DNA of 64,000 nucleotides, from positions 1 to 64,000 of the forward strand of contig JAIXMP010000021.1 of NCBI GenBank assembly GCA_025677815.1. Direction: 5' to 3'. Both the position numbers and the translations under genes were made by a program. Positions 36,078-48,230 of the stretch are shown in pieces. The notes beneath the pieces are model-generated. The model saw nothing but the letters and a program-made list of their open reading frames with translations. It was not told the DNA's origin and did not search any database. Source of the DNA: Phascolomyces articulosus. Its lineage: Eukaryota; Mucoromycota; Mucoromycetes; Mucorales; Lichtheimiaceae. How positions within the stretch are numbered: position 1 is the stretch's first letter; each line of letters begins with the position of its first letter.

Positions 36078-38935
36078 TTAATACCCAACAGCAGTCAATA
36101 TACCATAACCCAAAGTACATACAAAAATGGTACAGAATATACTAGTTGGGATTCCCGTGATAACAAAATCGCGGGTAGTTAAATATTGTTTACCCTTTGA
36201 ATCCTCCAACATGACTGCCGACATATTTGGAAAACCTGAGACAGGTAAACCCATACCAGCTGAACATGCGAGACCAGCTCCCATGACAAGCAAATTTGGA
36301 TGAGGTTCAGGTAACTGTTCACCCACTTGTTGTACAATAGGTATAATAATCAAGGCAGCGACCGTATGAGAGACAAAGGTAGCAAAGACCAATATTAAGG
36401 ATGAAAAAATAATCAAAATCGTGATGGGTTCAAAGTTTTGAATACCATCTTTGATATGAAGTGCAATGTCTTGTAAGAGACCGGATGAAGTGACAGCATG
36501 TCCTAATGCCATGCCACCTTGAGCTAAAATCTAATGATTATACAAGGGGGGAAAAAACAGGAGAACGAGTGAGTGATTTCAATAATATATCAAATCAAAT
36601 TAAAAACCGTGAAAGAATCATTATTTCGATGTGCTAGATAAAAAAAACTAAAAAAACTTACCACAACACTCCATAAAAATGCATGTAAATCATCTTTTCC
36701 AAGAATCCCAGTACCAAAGAATACAAATAATGGAATAGCAGCAATAACACCTGTACTTCCAATGACGTCCTCAATAGAAGTTTCAACACACCATAAAATA
36801 ATGGTTGTTGCAGCGACTAATAAGACAAAGACTTGTTGAATGGTAATTTTCCCTTTGGTTGGCTTGATAGTATTGAGGTGAGCACAAGCACGATCCGGTC
36901 GATAAACCATCAATAGCAGACCCCAGCACACAAAGACTGAGAAGATGGAAATAGGTAAAGCAATAGCAAACCAGATACCCCATCCGGGACTTGGATTCAT
37001 GTACTGTACAGTGACAATGTTTTGTGGTGATGAAATAGGAGAGGTCATACCACCAATACAGCTAGCCAAGGCAATACCCAAAAGCAAACATGGACCAACG
37101 GGTGAATTATCTGGTAATGTTCTCAAGATGGGATCAATCAAGGAAAAACAAAGAACAGGAGTAGCCACATTGGAAATCCACATACTTAAAAAGGCGGCAA
37201 CCAACATAATGGCAAGAAGCACCCAACGTGGTCGTGTGCCAGCACGAGACAAAACGTGGGATGCAAATGCCTTGGCAATACCATATTTAGATAATGCACC
37301 AGCCAATGCAAAACCAGATAAAAGCATCATGATAGTACCATTAAACATAGACGCAAATACTTCTTTGGCTGCATCTGCAGCTGGCATGTGGGTACCGTCT
37401 TCATTCCGCATGACGCCAAGCGGGACCGTCAAGAAAGGAATCAATAAAGATGTAGCATACAAGGGAATAGCTTCTGTTGCCCAAAGCATGGCAGAAAACA
37501 CCAATAATGCAAAACAATGGTTTTCTTCAACATGTCCAAAGATATTGACATTGACAAGAATAATAAAAAATGTAAATGATAATAAAAATAAAAGCACGTT
37601 ATGGAGTTGTTTGGCAGGGATTTCCAGACGAGTAAAAGGTAGAATTCGATACACGCGTTCAGGTGCTTTAGGTTCATTGATATGAGCGCCATGAATTTGT
37701 CGTTCTTGACTCACCATATCTTTCCATACTGTATTACGTTCATAAGACACTTGATCACGTAAATGAGTCTTCATTTGTCGTATGGCTCGTTGTGTATGTC
37801 CATTGCAAAACATATCCGCATAGACTCGTTCGACACGTTCAAGAACATAACGTAATTTGCCAGCAGTAACATCTGTAAACGGTTTGGCGACCAGCACCTT
37901 GGTATCCATGTATTCTTTGCGTAAATGACCATTCAACACTTTGTCATATTTCTTCAAAATCTTGCTAAAAGCACTTTTGTTCAACTCGACAAATGATTCC
38001 AGATCGGATGCCAAGATATAAAGTTGAATTAGTTGTATGCGTAAATCAAGTAAATGTTCAACAAATGATTCAGATGCATGGGTTGTTTGTGTTGAAAGTC
38101 GAGATTCAAATGACATTTTATGACTCGGACCTTTTGTATGTGCTGCTGTCGTAGCGATAGTACTTGATGTGGTTGTATTGCTGTTGTTTCGTTTTTCATC
38201 ATTTAAAACAGTAGTGGTAATAGAAGGTGCGATCTCATCCTCTTCGTCATTTCTTAGAGTGTTAGGTTGCTGACCTAATCTTGATGTAATGGTGTTGTTG
38301 CTATTATTATTATTGGTGGGTGAAGGTGGTGGTGGTGGTGCAGCAACTGAAATTTGTAACGAATGGGTTGTACTATTATTATTACGCATTATGATCATGT
38401 TTTCCATCATACTATTTCGTGCTTGTGATGTCATGAAACTACCACTGTGCTGAGTATATAATGTCATGTAATTATCAGGATATGGGTCCTCTGGACATGT
38501 ATCCAATTTTCGGTCAACATTCTCCAAAAGACAGCCAACAGTTACTTCTTTTTGTGTAAAAAATTTGGCGACTTTTTCCAGTTGAGTATCTAATGCCGAA
38601 ATAAAGGTAGATTCGTCATTGGTGGCAGTACTACAATCACTTTGACCTTTGATCCATCGATGACTCGTTGAACTTTCAACATCTGTTGTTGTTTGATGGT
38701 TGATGGCTTCGACACGACGTTTTTCAATATCAAAAATGATGGTCTTTAAATAATCATAACTAGAAAAAATAAATAAATAGATAGATCCATTATTCATGAT
38801 GAATATTTGTCAATGATGATGTACATATATATATAAAATGTCAATTGGATTCTATATTGAAAGAGAAACTTACGCCACATAATGCTCAGACCAGTCAGGA
38901 ACAGCATTGAACTTTAGAGTATGTGAGAATTTCAT
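36078..38935 (-). CDS. SPX-domain low-affinity phosphate transporter (Pho87/90/91 type)
   Basis: Three exons (38935-38874, 38759-36662, 36530-36078) give 870 residues. The SPX domain starts at Met1: MKFSHTLKFNAVPDWSEHYV, then AYDYLKTIIFDIEKRRVEA at the first junction. It is interrupted by a low-complexity Ser/Thr/Asn linker and resumes around NKSAFSKILKKYDKVLNGHL, whose lysines form the inositol-pyrophosphate site in SPX proteins. From about residue 430 there is a divalent-anion/Na+ symporter (SLC13-like) body with roughly 11-12 hydrophobic segments, including LLLSGFALAGALSKYGIAKA, SMWISNVATPVLCFSL and the C-terminal MGAGLACSAGMGLPVSGFPN. Plasma-membrane (Pho87/90) or vacuolar (Pho91) location cannot be decided here. 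Likely inhibited or gated through SPX binding of inositol pyrophosphates. Confidence 0.94.
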
Positions 38936-41900
38936 TTATATGTGTTTGTAAAGTGGTGAATATAATAATAATAATAAAATAAAGAAGAAAATATGATGGG
39001 TTTAAGGGTTTGAGGGTGTATGAAATAATAATGCTGATACAACTTTTTTTTAATAAAAAAAAAACAGTGCTTTATAAAAGAAAGAAAGAGAAGAAAAAAA
39101 AGATGCATCGTTCAAATGTGAATCCGTTGATTTTGTTATATATCCGTTTGAGAATAATAATCAAATTATTTTACTATTTAGCCGCATCATCACTATTATC
39201 ATCATTAGTTAATCAATGTTTTTATTTCATTCAATCCATAACTCCCCCCCCAATAAGTTGAGTTTCTTGCATGATGATAATAAAGAATAATGAGTACTAT
39301 TATTACCCTATTACCTATTTATTATTGATGATAATGAAGGAATTATATGATTCACCATACAAAACTTTGTTTATTTTTTCTTCTTGTTCTTGGCTTTTCT
39401 TTTCTATTCCTCTCTCCTTTTTTCAAAATATCTAAGGTTTATCTTATATATATATATACATGTGCCGAGACCTAATAAAAAAAAATTAGTGTCTTTTTAT
39501 TATTATAATTTCATACACGTTGATATTGTATATTTACATGTATTCCATCTGGAGGGAAATAATTGCCGAGAAAGAAACACTATAGAATCAGTGAATTATA
39601 TTCATCTCCTTGTAATAATAGAGAGAGTCTATTCTCCCCTTAACATTTTCTTTCTTTTTTCATTTGTACGATCCCTTTCCTCAACCCTCCTTCTTGAATA
39701 GAAAAAAAAAGTGTCTAGATTGATGTATTGATGGGTCGACTTAGTGATCATATAAATATAAAATATGCATGCAGGAGGTTTTTTTTTTGGATAATTTTGG
39801 GTTACTTTAAAGGTAAATTTAAGGGATAAAGTATAAAGAAAGAAAAAAAGCTCCTTAAGTATCAGTTCGTTTACCAATCCACGTCATTCCATCATCCCAC
39901 CTCATCAATTTTTTATTATTATTATAATCCAGTTACTAACTTTACAATTACTACTTTATATAAAACAATTAATGCAAGTGTATTATGATCCAATTACGAT
40001 AGAACAAAAAGTGTTGATTAATCTATCCCTCTTTCATTATCGTTATAGATATATATAAGTATATCGAACGATAATTTTCATATCATAACAAATGTATTAA
40101 CCATTTATTGCAATTACAAGGGAATTATAGTCAGGGGGTGGGGTTATTGTATTTTTTTTATCATTTTCTTAATTAAAAAAAAAAAGTAAAGGCAAATGTG
40201 CCAAGACGCTCACATGGAGCAAGTTTGTGCCAACATCAACAAGTGATGCGTGTTCTTGAGCGTAAGCTCAGTCCGTCCTTATCAAGGGGATTGCCAAAGA
40301 TCTCTCCTTTCTATTATTATTATAAAAAAAATAATCATTGAATATATTAATTTTCATTGTCAATTCAATTCATCTTTTTTATATATATGAAAAAAGAATT
40401 AAACTTACCATTAAGCACAAAGAAAAAAAAGAGAGAAATCATTGGCTTTGTTGATATTTAAAGAGATTTTTAAAAATTTGTGGCTTGTTCAATAATTATT
40501 AATGTGATTACACTGACATGATAGAATCCCATATATGCATATATATATTTAGATATATCTATTAATTTTATTTATGACAACAATCTATGCTGTCCCCCCT
40601 TGCAGTAGATGAAGGGGTTGGGAATGCATAAATTTCCCATTTAACCTGTGAATTCTTCTATTTTTATTTTATGGATAAATAGATTCTCTCACCTATTACT
40701 TTACATAAAAACAAAAAAAAAAAAAAGATACATTCAAAAATGGTCAAGTTACTTGGTTAGTTATCGAATAGAACAAAAAGCAAAGAATCAGTCGAATGAT
40801 GAGTTGTATACAATGATAATCGCGCGCAAAAAAAAAAGACTTAACAAAGATCAACATAGTGCATATTTCATATGATCGCATTACGAAATCTTTTTTTTTT
40901 CCCTTCCACATTCAATGAATTATAAGAGCCTTTTTTAGTATTTATAATAAAAGGAAGAAAACCAAACAGCAATATTCAAATTATTCAAATAATAAAAGAT
41001 TATAATAAAAAGTCTAGAAGAAACAATAGACTCTAGTAGAACTACATATATATTATAAGAACAAATCAAAATTGCATGTTATCATCATGTTTCTTCTTTA
41101 TTTGACAACGGGTCATTTGGTAATATTCCTGTTTTTCTAATTCACCGGTAGTACATATCTTCATATGTCATTCTTGCGATGCAGATATAATGTTAGTTAA
41201 CAAAAAGAGAGAGAGAGAGAAAGTGAGCTGGTATTTTATATGTGGTTTCATTTTATACATTTCTTATTATTAAAAAATATTAACTTTACTGCTGCAGTGT
41301 AATATTTATTACTTTCTCAGATAACAAAAGATGATCAAAATTATCATTATTTGTTACTTGCAAGAACAAACAAAGCTCGGAGAGAGGATTACAAAAGGGA
41401 AAGATGTACAAGAAATAAGAACAAATCATTGATGGTGGTTTTTCCCCCCCTCGATTGATGATTCTTAAATGGATTTTTGTAACCAATGATTTGATATTAT
41501 TACCAACAAATATATAAAGATAACAATAATATATACTTACTTCTTATCAATCCTTAGTATTATAAATATTATAAATATTAAAAACTAAATACACTCACTG
41601 TAATACCACTCCATCCTTTTTTCCACAAACGGAACCTAATACACTCTCCTCTCCCCCCCCAAAAATACACTATTTCCGTTCCGGATTTTGTACCCTTATA
41701 AAAATATAAAGTGGTTTTTTTTTTGCGCGCCACACATATCACACACATATCGATATATTATATCTTGATCAAAAGCGCCAAGAAAAAAAAAGAGACAGTG
41801 ATAAAAAAAATAATAGAATATAGGTTGTTTTTAGTCATGATAATTCTATTGATTATCATTATTTTTTTATAATAAATTATTAGTAATAATATCCAAGGTG

Positions 41901-43456
41901 AGTTTTGACTAAAGTGAAAAAAAAAAAAACCTAAAAAAAAAAGTGGACGCGCGGCACTTTGGCGAACGGGCCCGCTCAATTTTTTTAATAAGGTGATTAA
42001 GGAAGTGGAGCCTAGAATTCACCAAAAGTAAAAAACCCCGAGCAGAGAGAAAGTATCCATTGCAATGGTAAAAATTTCACAGAGGAAAAGAGAACCCACC
42101 AAACGGGGTAGGATTTAATGTGTAACCATTGATTTTCATTTGATATTCCCTTTCTTTACTTATTCTTCGTTAATGTGGTTATTATTGTCGTGTTATTAAA
42201 AAAAGACTTTATTTACAGGCCTTTAGTTTATTTATTTCATGTAAACTCATCTATTTTTTTTTGCATATATTTATAGTTTAAATAATAAAATTTAGTAGCA
42301 GTAAATAATAAATGTTCATGTTTTTTTTAAAAAAAGAAAAAGGATCAGATGAAGGTGCTTGGACCACCTTTCACAAAGAAAAAAAGCACCAGGGTTAAAA
42401 AAGAAAAAAACCAATAGGAATTAAATCCTTTAAGGTTTTTTTTTGTTTCACCCTTTTTTTTTTATAATACTACATCAAACGATCATCGTTTCTTCTTTCT
42501 TTTAAAGATATTTTTTCTTTCTTCCCCCCCATAAATGATTTCTTCTAAGAATAGAATAAAAAGATACCTCTTATAGTCAAAGATTTCCTTATTTTTCTAC
42601 TCTTTTTTTTATTTATTTATTACATGTCTATAAGACTACTATTTGATATAGTATTTGTTTGACATGTCAAATAATAATAACAAAAGAAAGTAAGAAAAAA
42701 AAATATTATATGCAAGTTGTAGATGAATTTATGCATCTAATATAAAAATATTTATAAATCCCAGCTGTCATTTTTCATCACCTAATAATAAATCATTATA
42801 ACGGAACGAATTAACCCGAAACTTCAAAAAAAACATTATTGCCCTGTGCTTTTTATTTTTTTTTAAAAAAAATAAAGAAAATCCTCGATATTTATTTTTT
42901 TGAGGTTTCCCATAAAAGAACATATATAAAAAAAAACTTTTTTTTTGGGGGTGGGGGTGGTTTGAAGTGAATAAAAAAATCATACAAAGAAGAAAGAATA
43001 AGCTGCTATTGTGTGTGTGAGAGTTATGGTTAAAGAGGAAGGGTATGTTTGAGGGAGAGGAATGAGAAAGAAATATCATACAACAAAAGGAATAAATAAA
43101 TAAAATAAATACTATACAATTACAAAAAAGCATGAAGAAGAAAGGAAATAAATAAGATTACATGGGGTAAAAAAGTTGTTTGCTGGTGTGTTGTGCAAGC
43201 ACTAACTACTACCTACTTTGACAAAAGAAATATAACATGAAGGGAAGGAAAGGGGAGGGATAATCAAATAAAAAAAATCGAATGACCGTGAGTGAAAAAT
43301 GAATGATGATGAGTCTGTGCGGGGAGATAGAAAAGTCTGTTTTTTGGGGGGGGGTGGAGAAGGAGGATTTGATGGTGAGGAAGAGGAGTTCAATAGGGAA
43401 GGAGAAGAAGACCAAGTTGGTTTAGAAAAAAAAAAAAAACTTGAAGCGGAGCTTCT
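38936..43456. other. 4.5-kb gene-free stretch
   Basis: Between the SPX transporter start and the beta-trefoil gene stop. Dominated by A/T homopolymers and short TAA/TA runs, with many C or G homopolymers of 6-8. The one clear exception is the GC-rich island at 40191-40299. Frames of 60-121 codons in this interval are Phe/Lys/Asn/Ile-rich and look random. An AG run lies at about 41206-41220. Confidence 0.55.
40191..40299 (+). ncRNA. candidate structured RNA: GC-rich island with five hairpins
   Basis: About 109 bp near 50% GC inside DNA that is otherwise nearly 80% A/T. Reading along the plus strand, five perfect small hairpins follow one another: GGCA/TGCC (40191-40202), GCTC/GAGC (40208-40220), CATCA/TGATG (40234-40248), TGAGC-GTAA-GCTCA with a GNRA tetraloop (40257-40270), and CCTT/AAGG (40277-40287). 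The octamer TGTGCCAA occurs twice (40197, 40226). No known snRNA, snoRNA, SRP, RNase P or tRNA signature is recognised. A plus-strand frame is also open through the island without an initial Met, so a small exon or gene relic is possible. Confidence 0.35.
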
Positions 43457-44589
43457 TTAAGGCGTCATAAGCACTTGTTCATAAAGTTGAATAACCAGTC
43501 GATTTGCTAAACCAAGTGCGGTTTCCTTATGATTGCTCAGCTGATCACATTGATCGAAAATGCGACTTGCCTATCATACATTTTTTTTTTGTTAGTGATA
43601 TATGTCATCTTTTAAATACTTTCACACACACAATGATTTACTACTGTAACTAAGACCCCAATGTTTATTTCAAAATTTACCTCTGATTGAGCTGTGGATT
43701 GTAAACAAGCACGAATTTTATCGACTTCATGGAATTGAAGTCGATCAGGTTGATCAAGACTACTAACTCGTTCTTGATTCCATTTACTCCAAGTTTCATA
43801 AGCAGCTGCCATTGCTATAGCCTTGTCACTGTGTAACAATGTAATAATAATAATAATAATAATAATTCAGTAACCGACTTTGCATTTTTTCCTATAATCC
43901 CCCCTCCGTTGTCCTTTCACTCATTCACAAAACATACCTAAGACGAGGATTCTTTTCAAGATAAACCATTTGATGACATTCACGATAAGCTTCAATGGAA
44001 AGTAAAGTGACTGAACTTTGAGATCCTCGTTTCGCAGGACTTAATCCATGAGCAAATAATTCAGCTGAAGAAGATAAATCATGAGCAGTAGAAGTGACAG
44101 GTGAACTAGAAGCGGAGGTAGCGGGTGTAGGTGGATGAATCGAGTTATTATTAGATGAGATGATAGAAGAGGTAGAAGAGGATTTAAACATGGTAGTGGA
44201 AGTAATAGCACAAGTAGGTTCATTTAATAAATGGCTTGTTGACTCGTCAATAAAAATCCATTGTTGTGTTTCATTATCCATAGTTTGGTAAGGGAATAAA
44301 ATTAATTTATTGCCGACTTCATCTGTTGGATTACTGACATGTTGAATATCCAATACCCAGTCATCATTGCTCAGCGAGTAAATCAAACTATGGTCAGGCT
44401 GAGGTCTACCATATACGTCAAATGCTCCGTCTCGTACACCCCACAACTGATTGTGTGCTTCGCTTTCGGGTTTGGGGGTATATAAGCAAATCTCGGTCTC
44501 TTGAATTAATCGAAGTCGACCTATATTTTTTTTTATGTTTATAGTTTAGTATCATGCATCATCATCATCATGCATCATGTCTGTTCTCC

Positions 44590-44630
<41 letters not shown>

Positions 44631-44881
44631 GATAGAACAAAAAAAATACCTTTTCGAATATCAAGTACTAAATCATTGGATTTATTTCGTAAAAATTGAC
44701 CATCCCAACGCCACAATTCTTGATCAGTTTGTTTGGGTGGAGATACAATCACTTGTGATCTTAATGCATCTTCTTTATTACTCGTTAAAGCAGTAATGAC
44801 ATTTCCAGTGGATACATTACGAATATACATCCAACCGTTATTGTTGTTGTTGTGAGGAGGTGTTTGAAGTGTAGATACCAT
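43457..44881 (-). CDS. ricin-B-like beta-trefoil domain protein, unknown function
   Basis: Four exons (44881-44650, 44520-43938, 43828-43681, 43570-43457) give 358 residues. The N-terminal about 175 residues form a beta-trefoil of the ricin B lectin type, with QxW-like repeats: TDQELWRWDGQFLRNKSNDL with VLDI, AHNQLWGVRDGAFDVYGRP, DDWVLDIQHV and NETQQWIFID. Next comes a Ser/Thr/Pro-rich linker, then a helical C-terminal module (LLSIEAYRECHQMVYLEKN; AIAMAAAYETWSKWNQERVS; ASRIFDQCDQLSNHKETALG). No signal peptide, so probably intracellular. There is no catalytic toxin-like chain. Carbohydrate binding is possible but unproven. The helical partner is not recognised. A long TA microsatellite sits in intron 1. 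Confidence 0.82.
44593..44629. repeat. TA microsatellite
   Basis: Uninterrupted TA repeat of about 18 units inside intron 1 of the beta-trefoil gene. Confidence 0.95.
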
Positions 44882-45579
44882 CTTTTTTTATATATATATT
44901 TTTATATTTATATATATATATGGAATAAATAGTTAAAGTAAAGAAGAAGAAGAAAAAGAAAAAAGGAAAAAGCAAAGAAGCATGATTTTTATATTTTTGG
45001 TCAAAAAAAAAAAGCCCTTTTTATATTAGCTGACAGGTTTAAAGGTTAAAGTAACACGGTGAATGGTGGGGGGAGGAGGAAGAAGAGGAAGTTGAATTGG
45101 GGAGTGGGTGGGTGGGTGGGTGGGTGGGTATTAGGGTTTATATTTTACTTATCCTCACCCCAAATTAGTCATTTGTGTATCTTTTTCTGGATGCCTGTTC
45201 CTCGTTCTTTTTTACTATGCTGACCCCCTTTCTTGTTCTTCATATGTCTTTTGTTTCCCTCTTTGGTCGGAATTAATCGATCTTCTTTTTTTTATCATTT
45301 AAAATGACAATTATTGATTATTATTATTATAATCAAATATATCATCATCATCGCCCATCAATCATTAAAAAGAAAAACCTCCTCATCCTATATCCCTTCC
45401 TACCTACCTACCCCCCATATTATTATTAAGATATATTGTGTGTGTGAGAGTATAAGTTTTATATTCTCTCCCCCCATCATTATCATAAAAAAAATGGTTA
45501 GTAGTCATAGTAATAGTAGTAAATAGTATCACTGTTACCTGATCTTTCCGTTCAAAATGACAAAAATATATCTAACAAG

Positions 45580-45616
<37 letters not shown>

Positions 45617-46444
45617 ATGCGTTTACACCGAGGAATACATAAAGATCCAGAGCTGTCTTACCGCACCGCACCGGGAACTTTTTCTCTCTTTACCAGTTCC
45701 CCCATCTCTTCAAACCTACATCTGGCTTAGTACAAATTTTTGTATAAAAAAAAAATAAAGGGTCGGTAAAAAAAAATGGCAACATTTATTTTATTATACA
45801 AAAAGGATGAACCTTAAACCGATATACTATTGGGTTTTAGATATATATATAAAATATGTCTCTTAATAGTTAACTATAATCCATTCATTTCAAGCATAAT
45901 ATATATCATAAGGGTGAATAGAGATAGAAGGTATAGGATGAAACTTTAAACTTGACTCCTTCTTTATACTAGCAAAAAGGAAATCATATCCTCTTATGGG
46001 TCCCTTTTCTTTTTTTATTTTTATTTTTTTGATCGTATAAATACTTCTTCTTTTACTCCATACAGTAGGAAGGAGATGGTCAGTGTGTTTCTATTTTACA
46101 CTTTAAAAAAGTTGAGTGTCGTATCTCCGATATATCTACAAGAATACAAGCCCCGGTTCTTCTCTCTTTCCCTTGATCGATTTTCATAAGTGATATCTTT
46201 TATAGAAAAAGAACCTTCCTCTTCATCTTAAAAATCCCCTCCTTTATGCATAAAACCTCTAAAACAACCTTATCCTCATACATGTGATAAAAAAGCCTTT
46301 CTTCTAATAATAATAATAATAATAATAATAACAGTATATAGTTTGACAATTGACACTCCTAGAAAAAAGGTCCGTTTCTTCCTCCTTGACAATTTCGGGT
46401 GGTCCCGCATGAAAAAAGAGTTTTTTTTTTTTTATTATACATGA
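44882..46444. other. 1.6-kb spacer upstream of the beta-trefoil gene
   Basis: AT-rich, with a GGGT repeat (45104-45130), mixed TA/GT repeat (45582-45616) and TAA repeat (46308-46330). Short frames only; no gene recognised. Confidence 0.55.
45104..45130 (+). repeat. GGGT tandem repeat, potential G-quadruplex
   Basis: Six consecutive GGGT units, about 220 bp upstream of the beta-trefoil gene start. Four or more G-triplets separated by single T fit the standard intramolecular G-quadruplex pattern. The G-rich strand is the plus strand, which is the template strand for the minus-strand gene. Confidence 0.8.
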
Positions 46445-47126
46445 TTACTGTCTCTCTTGTAAAGCATCGACCAAAGGTTTCGTTATATCCACGATTTGAT
46501 GTCCGAGATTAATGAGTAAACCTATATATATACACGATAGGAATAGGATTCAATTCAGTCAATAGGCTGGGATATGGGGGTTTATAAATAATATACTCTC
46601 TCGTTCTTTTGCTATCGATAGCAGTTTCATCTCCTCTAAAAAAAGAAAAAAAAAACTTGCCTGTATTTGCTGTTGCATCTCCCACTAATGTAATAATAAG
46701 TGGATGATTATCCAGTTGCACAACCTGATACAGATCAAACATGCTGACGATAAATCGATTTTGTTTCAATCCAAGTTTAGAAGCCTAATAATATATGTTT
46801 ATGAATTCTATTATTCTATGTCTGTCTATCTGTCCGTACTTAATAAAGAGAGACCTACTTGGTTATTAGCAATAGCAAATGTACTGGGTATAGTTGAATC
46901 GGTAACATTCATGGGTGCATCCATAGAAGCACCTAACATTATTAAATTCAATTTATTTATTATTATTTTTTTCCAATTGGATTCATTCATTATTTAAAAA
47001 ACAAAAATAAAATTACAATTTACTTTTTAAAATAATAACACCATCTTTATCCGTAACAAGACCTGCTTTTAGTCCATCAGGAAAGACTTGACGACATGAT
47101 TGTTCAAAGGTTTCTTCTAATCCCAT
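46445..47126 (-). CDS. LAMTOR3: LAMTOR3 (MP1)-like Ragulator subunit
   Basis: Roadblock-fold scaffold of the Ragulator/EGO-type complex that recruits Rag GTPases and TORC1 signalling to late endosome or vacuole membranes. Four exons (47126-47024, 46932-46859, 46784-46661, 46521-46445) give 125 residues, versus 124 in mammals. Family stretches: GLVTDKDGVIILK, then STFAIANNQASKLGLKQNRF across intron 2, YQVVQLDNHPLIITLVG and ATANTGLLINLGHQI across intron 3. Intron 3 has a GC donor (ACAG|GCAAGT) and a normal ATAG acceptor; no GT donor near it keeps the frame and the conserved ANTGL. Confidence 0.9.
46522..46660 (-). other. GC-AG intron in the LAMTOR3-like gene
   Basis: Intron of 139 bp with donor AG|GCAAGT, the strict consensus expected for non-canonical GC donors. 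Splicing joins ACA G to GT TTA, restoring the conserved ANTGL of the family. It is the only GC donor I assigned in the window. Confidence 0.85.
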
Positions 47127-48199
47127 TGTTTTTATTTTTTATTTTTATAATAGACTCCCCCTTTTTTTCTTGGTAATATATGATTATTGCATAAAAAAAA
47201 TGAGAAAAGTTATTCTGGAGGGAACCCCAAGTCAGTCACTTCTATTATTACAAAGCTGTGCGCGGTCAACCAAAAAAGAAAAAAAAAATGTTTTTATGCA
47301 AATCTATCTATACTTCTAGGATATACTTCTCCTTTCGTATGGATTAGAATAGTTGAAATTCAAGATGACCCTATAAAATTTCGTGTAAAAAAAACACACA
47401 TAAATGATATGTTTCTTTATTACCTAGGTTAGCAAAAAAGTCTTTTGTTACTCATTAAAATTTTTTACGCGTAAGCACTCTCTCGTATATAAAAAATGAT
47501 AAGCGGAAACAAGTTTTTTTTTTTTTTTTTACCTTCCAGATTTTTGTCTTACAAGAGACAGAGATAGAGTTACTTTGATCACGAATTTGGGGGGGGAGAA
47601 AGATGAAATAGATACATCCACCCACCATCCAATTCAATTTGTAATAATGATGGCAAAATAGAAAAAGTCAAATCATTTAATAAGTCATAAATTTTACTTG
47701 TGATTTTTGTTGTTTTGGGTTAATTATATACTTATGACTAGTCCATAATTATACCTTATTGTTCTGTCTCTATTCTCTCCTTCTTAACTTCTTCTTCCTC
47801 CTTTTTCTCTTTCTCTCCTTTGGCGGGGATCATTTATAAACAAGGTACACACCACTTATATTTCGGTCCGCGTAAGCGAGGAAAAAAAGGTGTGTGTGTG
47901 TAATAGGATCATCTTGGTATATGAAAAAAAAGTATCTGAGCGTGAGAAATGCCTTGCAAAAAAAAAGAAATGATCACTTTTTTTTTTGACTTCTTCTGAG
48001 AGTCGATCCTGTAGAACCAATAAATCTTTGGTTTTGTGCACTCCGCCAAATAGTTTACTGTTGGTCCGAGCATTTTTTTGTATGTGGGAAAAATAATAAT
48101 AATTTTCAAATAACAGTTTCTTCGATAATAATAAAAAATTATTATTAGTAACTATTTTATTATAATAATAAATTTACCAAGATTGGGAAGTTGACAAAG

Positions 48200-48230
<31 letters not shown>

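Noticed and set aside
36945..37685. 246-codon plus-strand frame inside the phosphate transporter
   Set aside because: Antisense to the transmembrane-coding region of the SPX transporter, whose motifs and exon phases are unambiguous.
42768..43415. Overlapping minus-strand frames of 63-121 codons rich in Ser, Phe and Pro
   Set aside because: Low-complexity translation of CT/GA-rich spacer DNA immediately beyond the beta-trefoil gene; no start context, splice pattern or domain.
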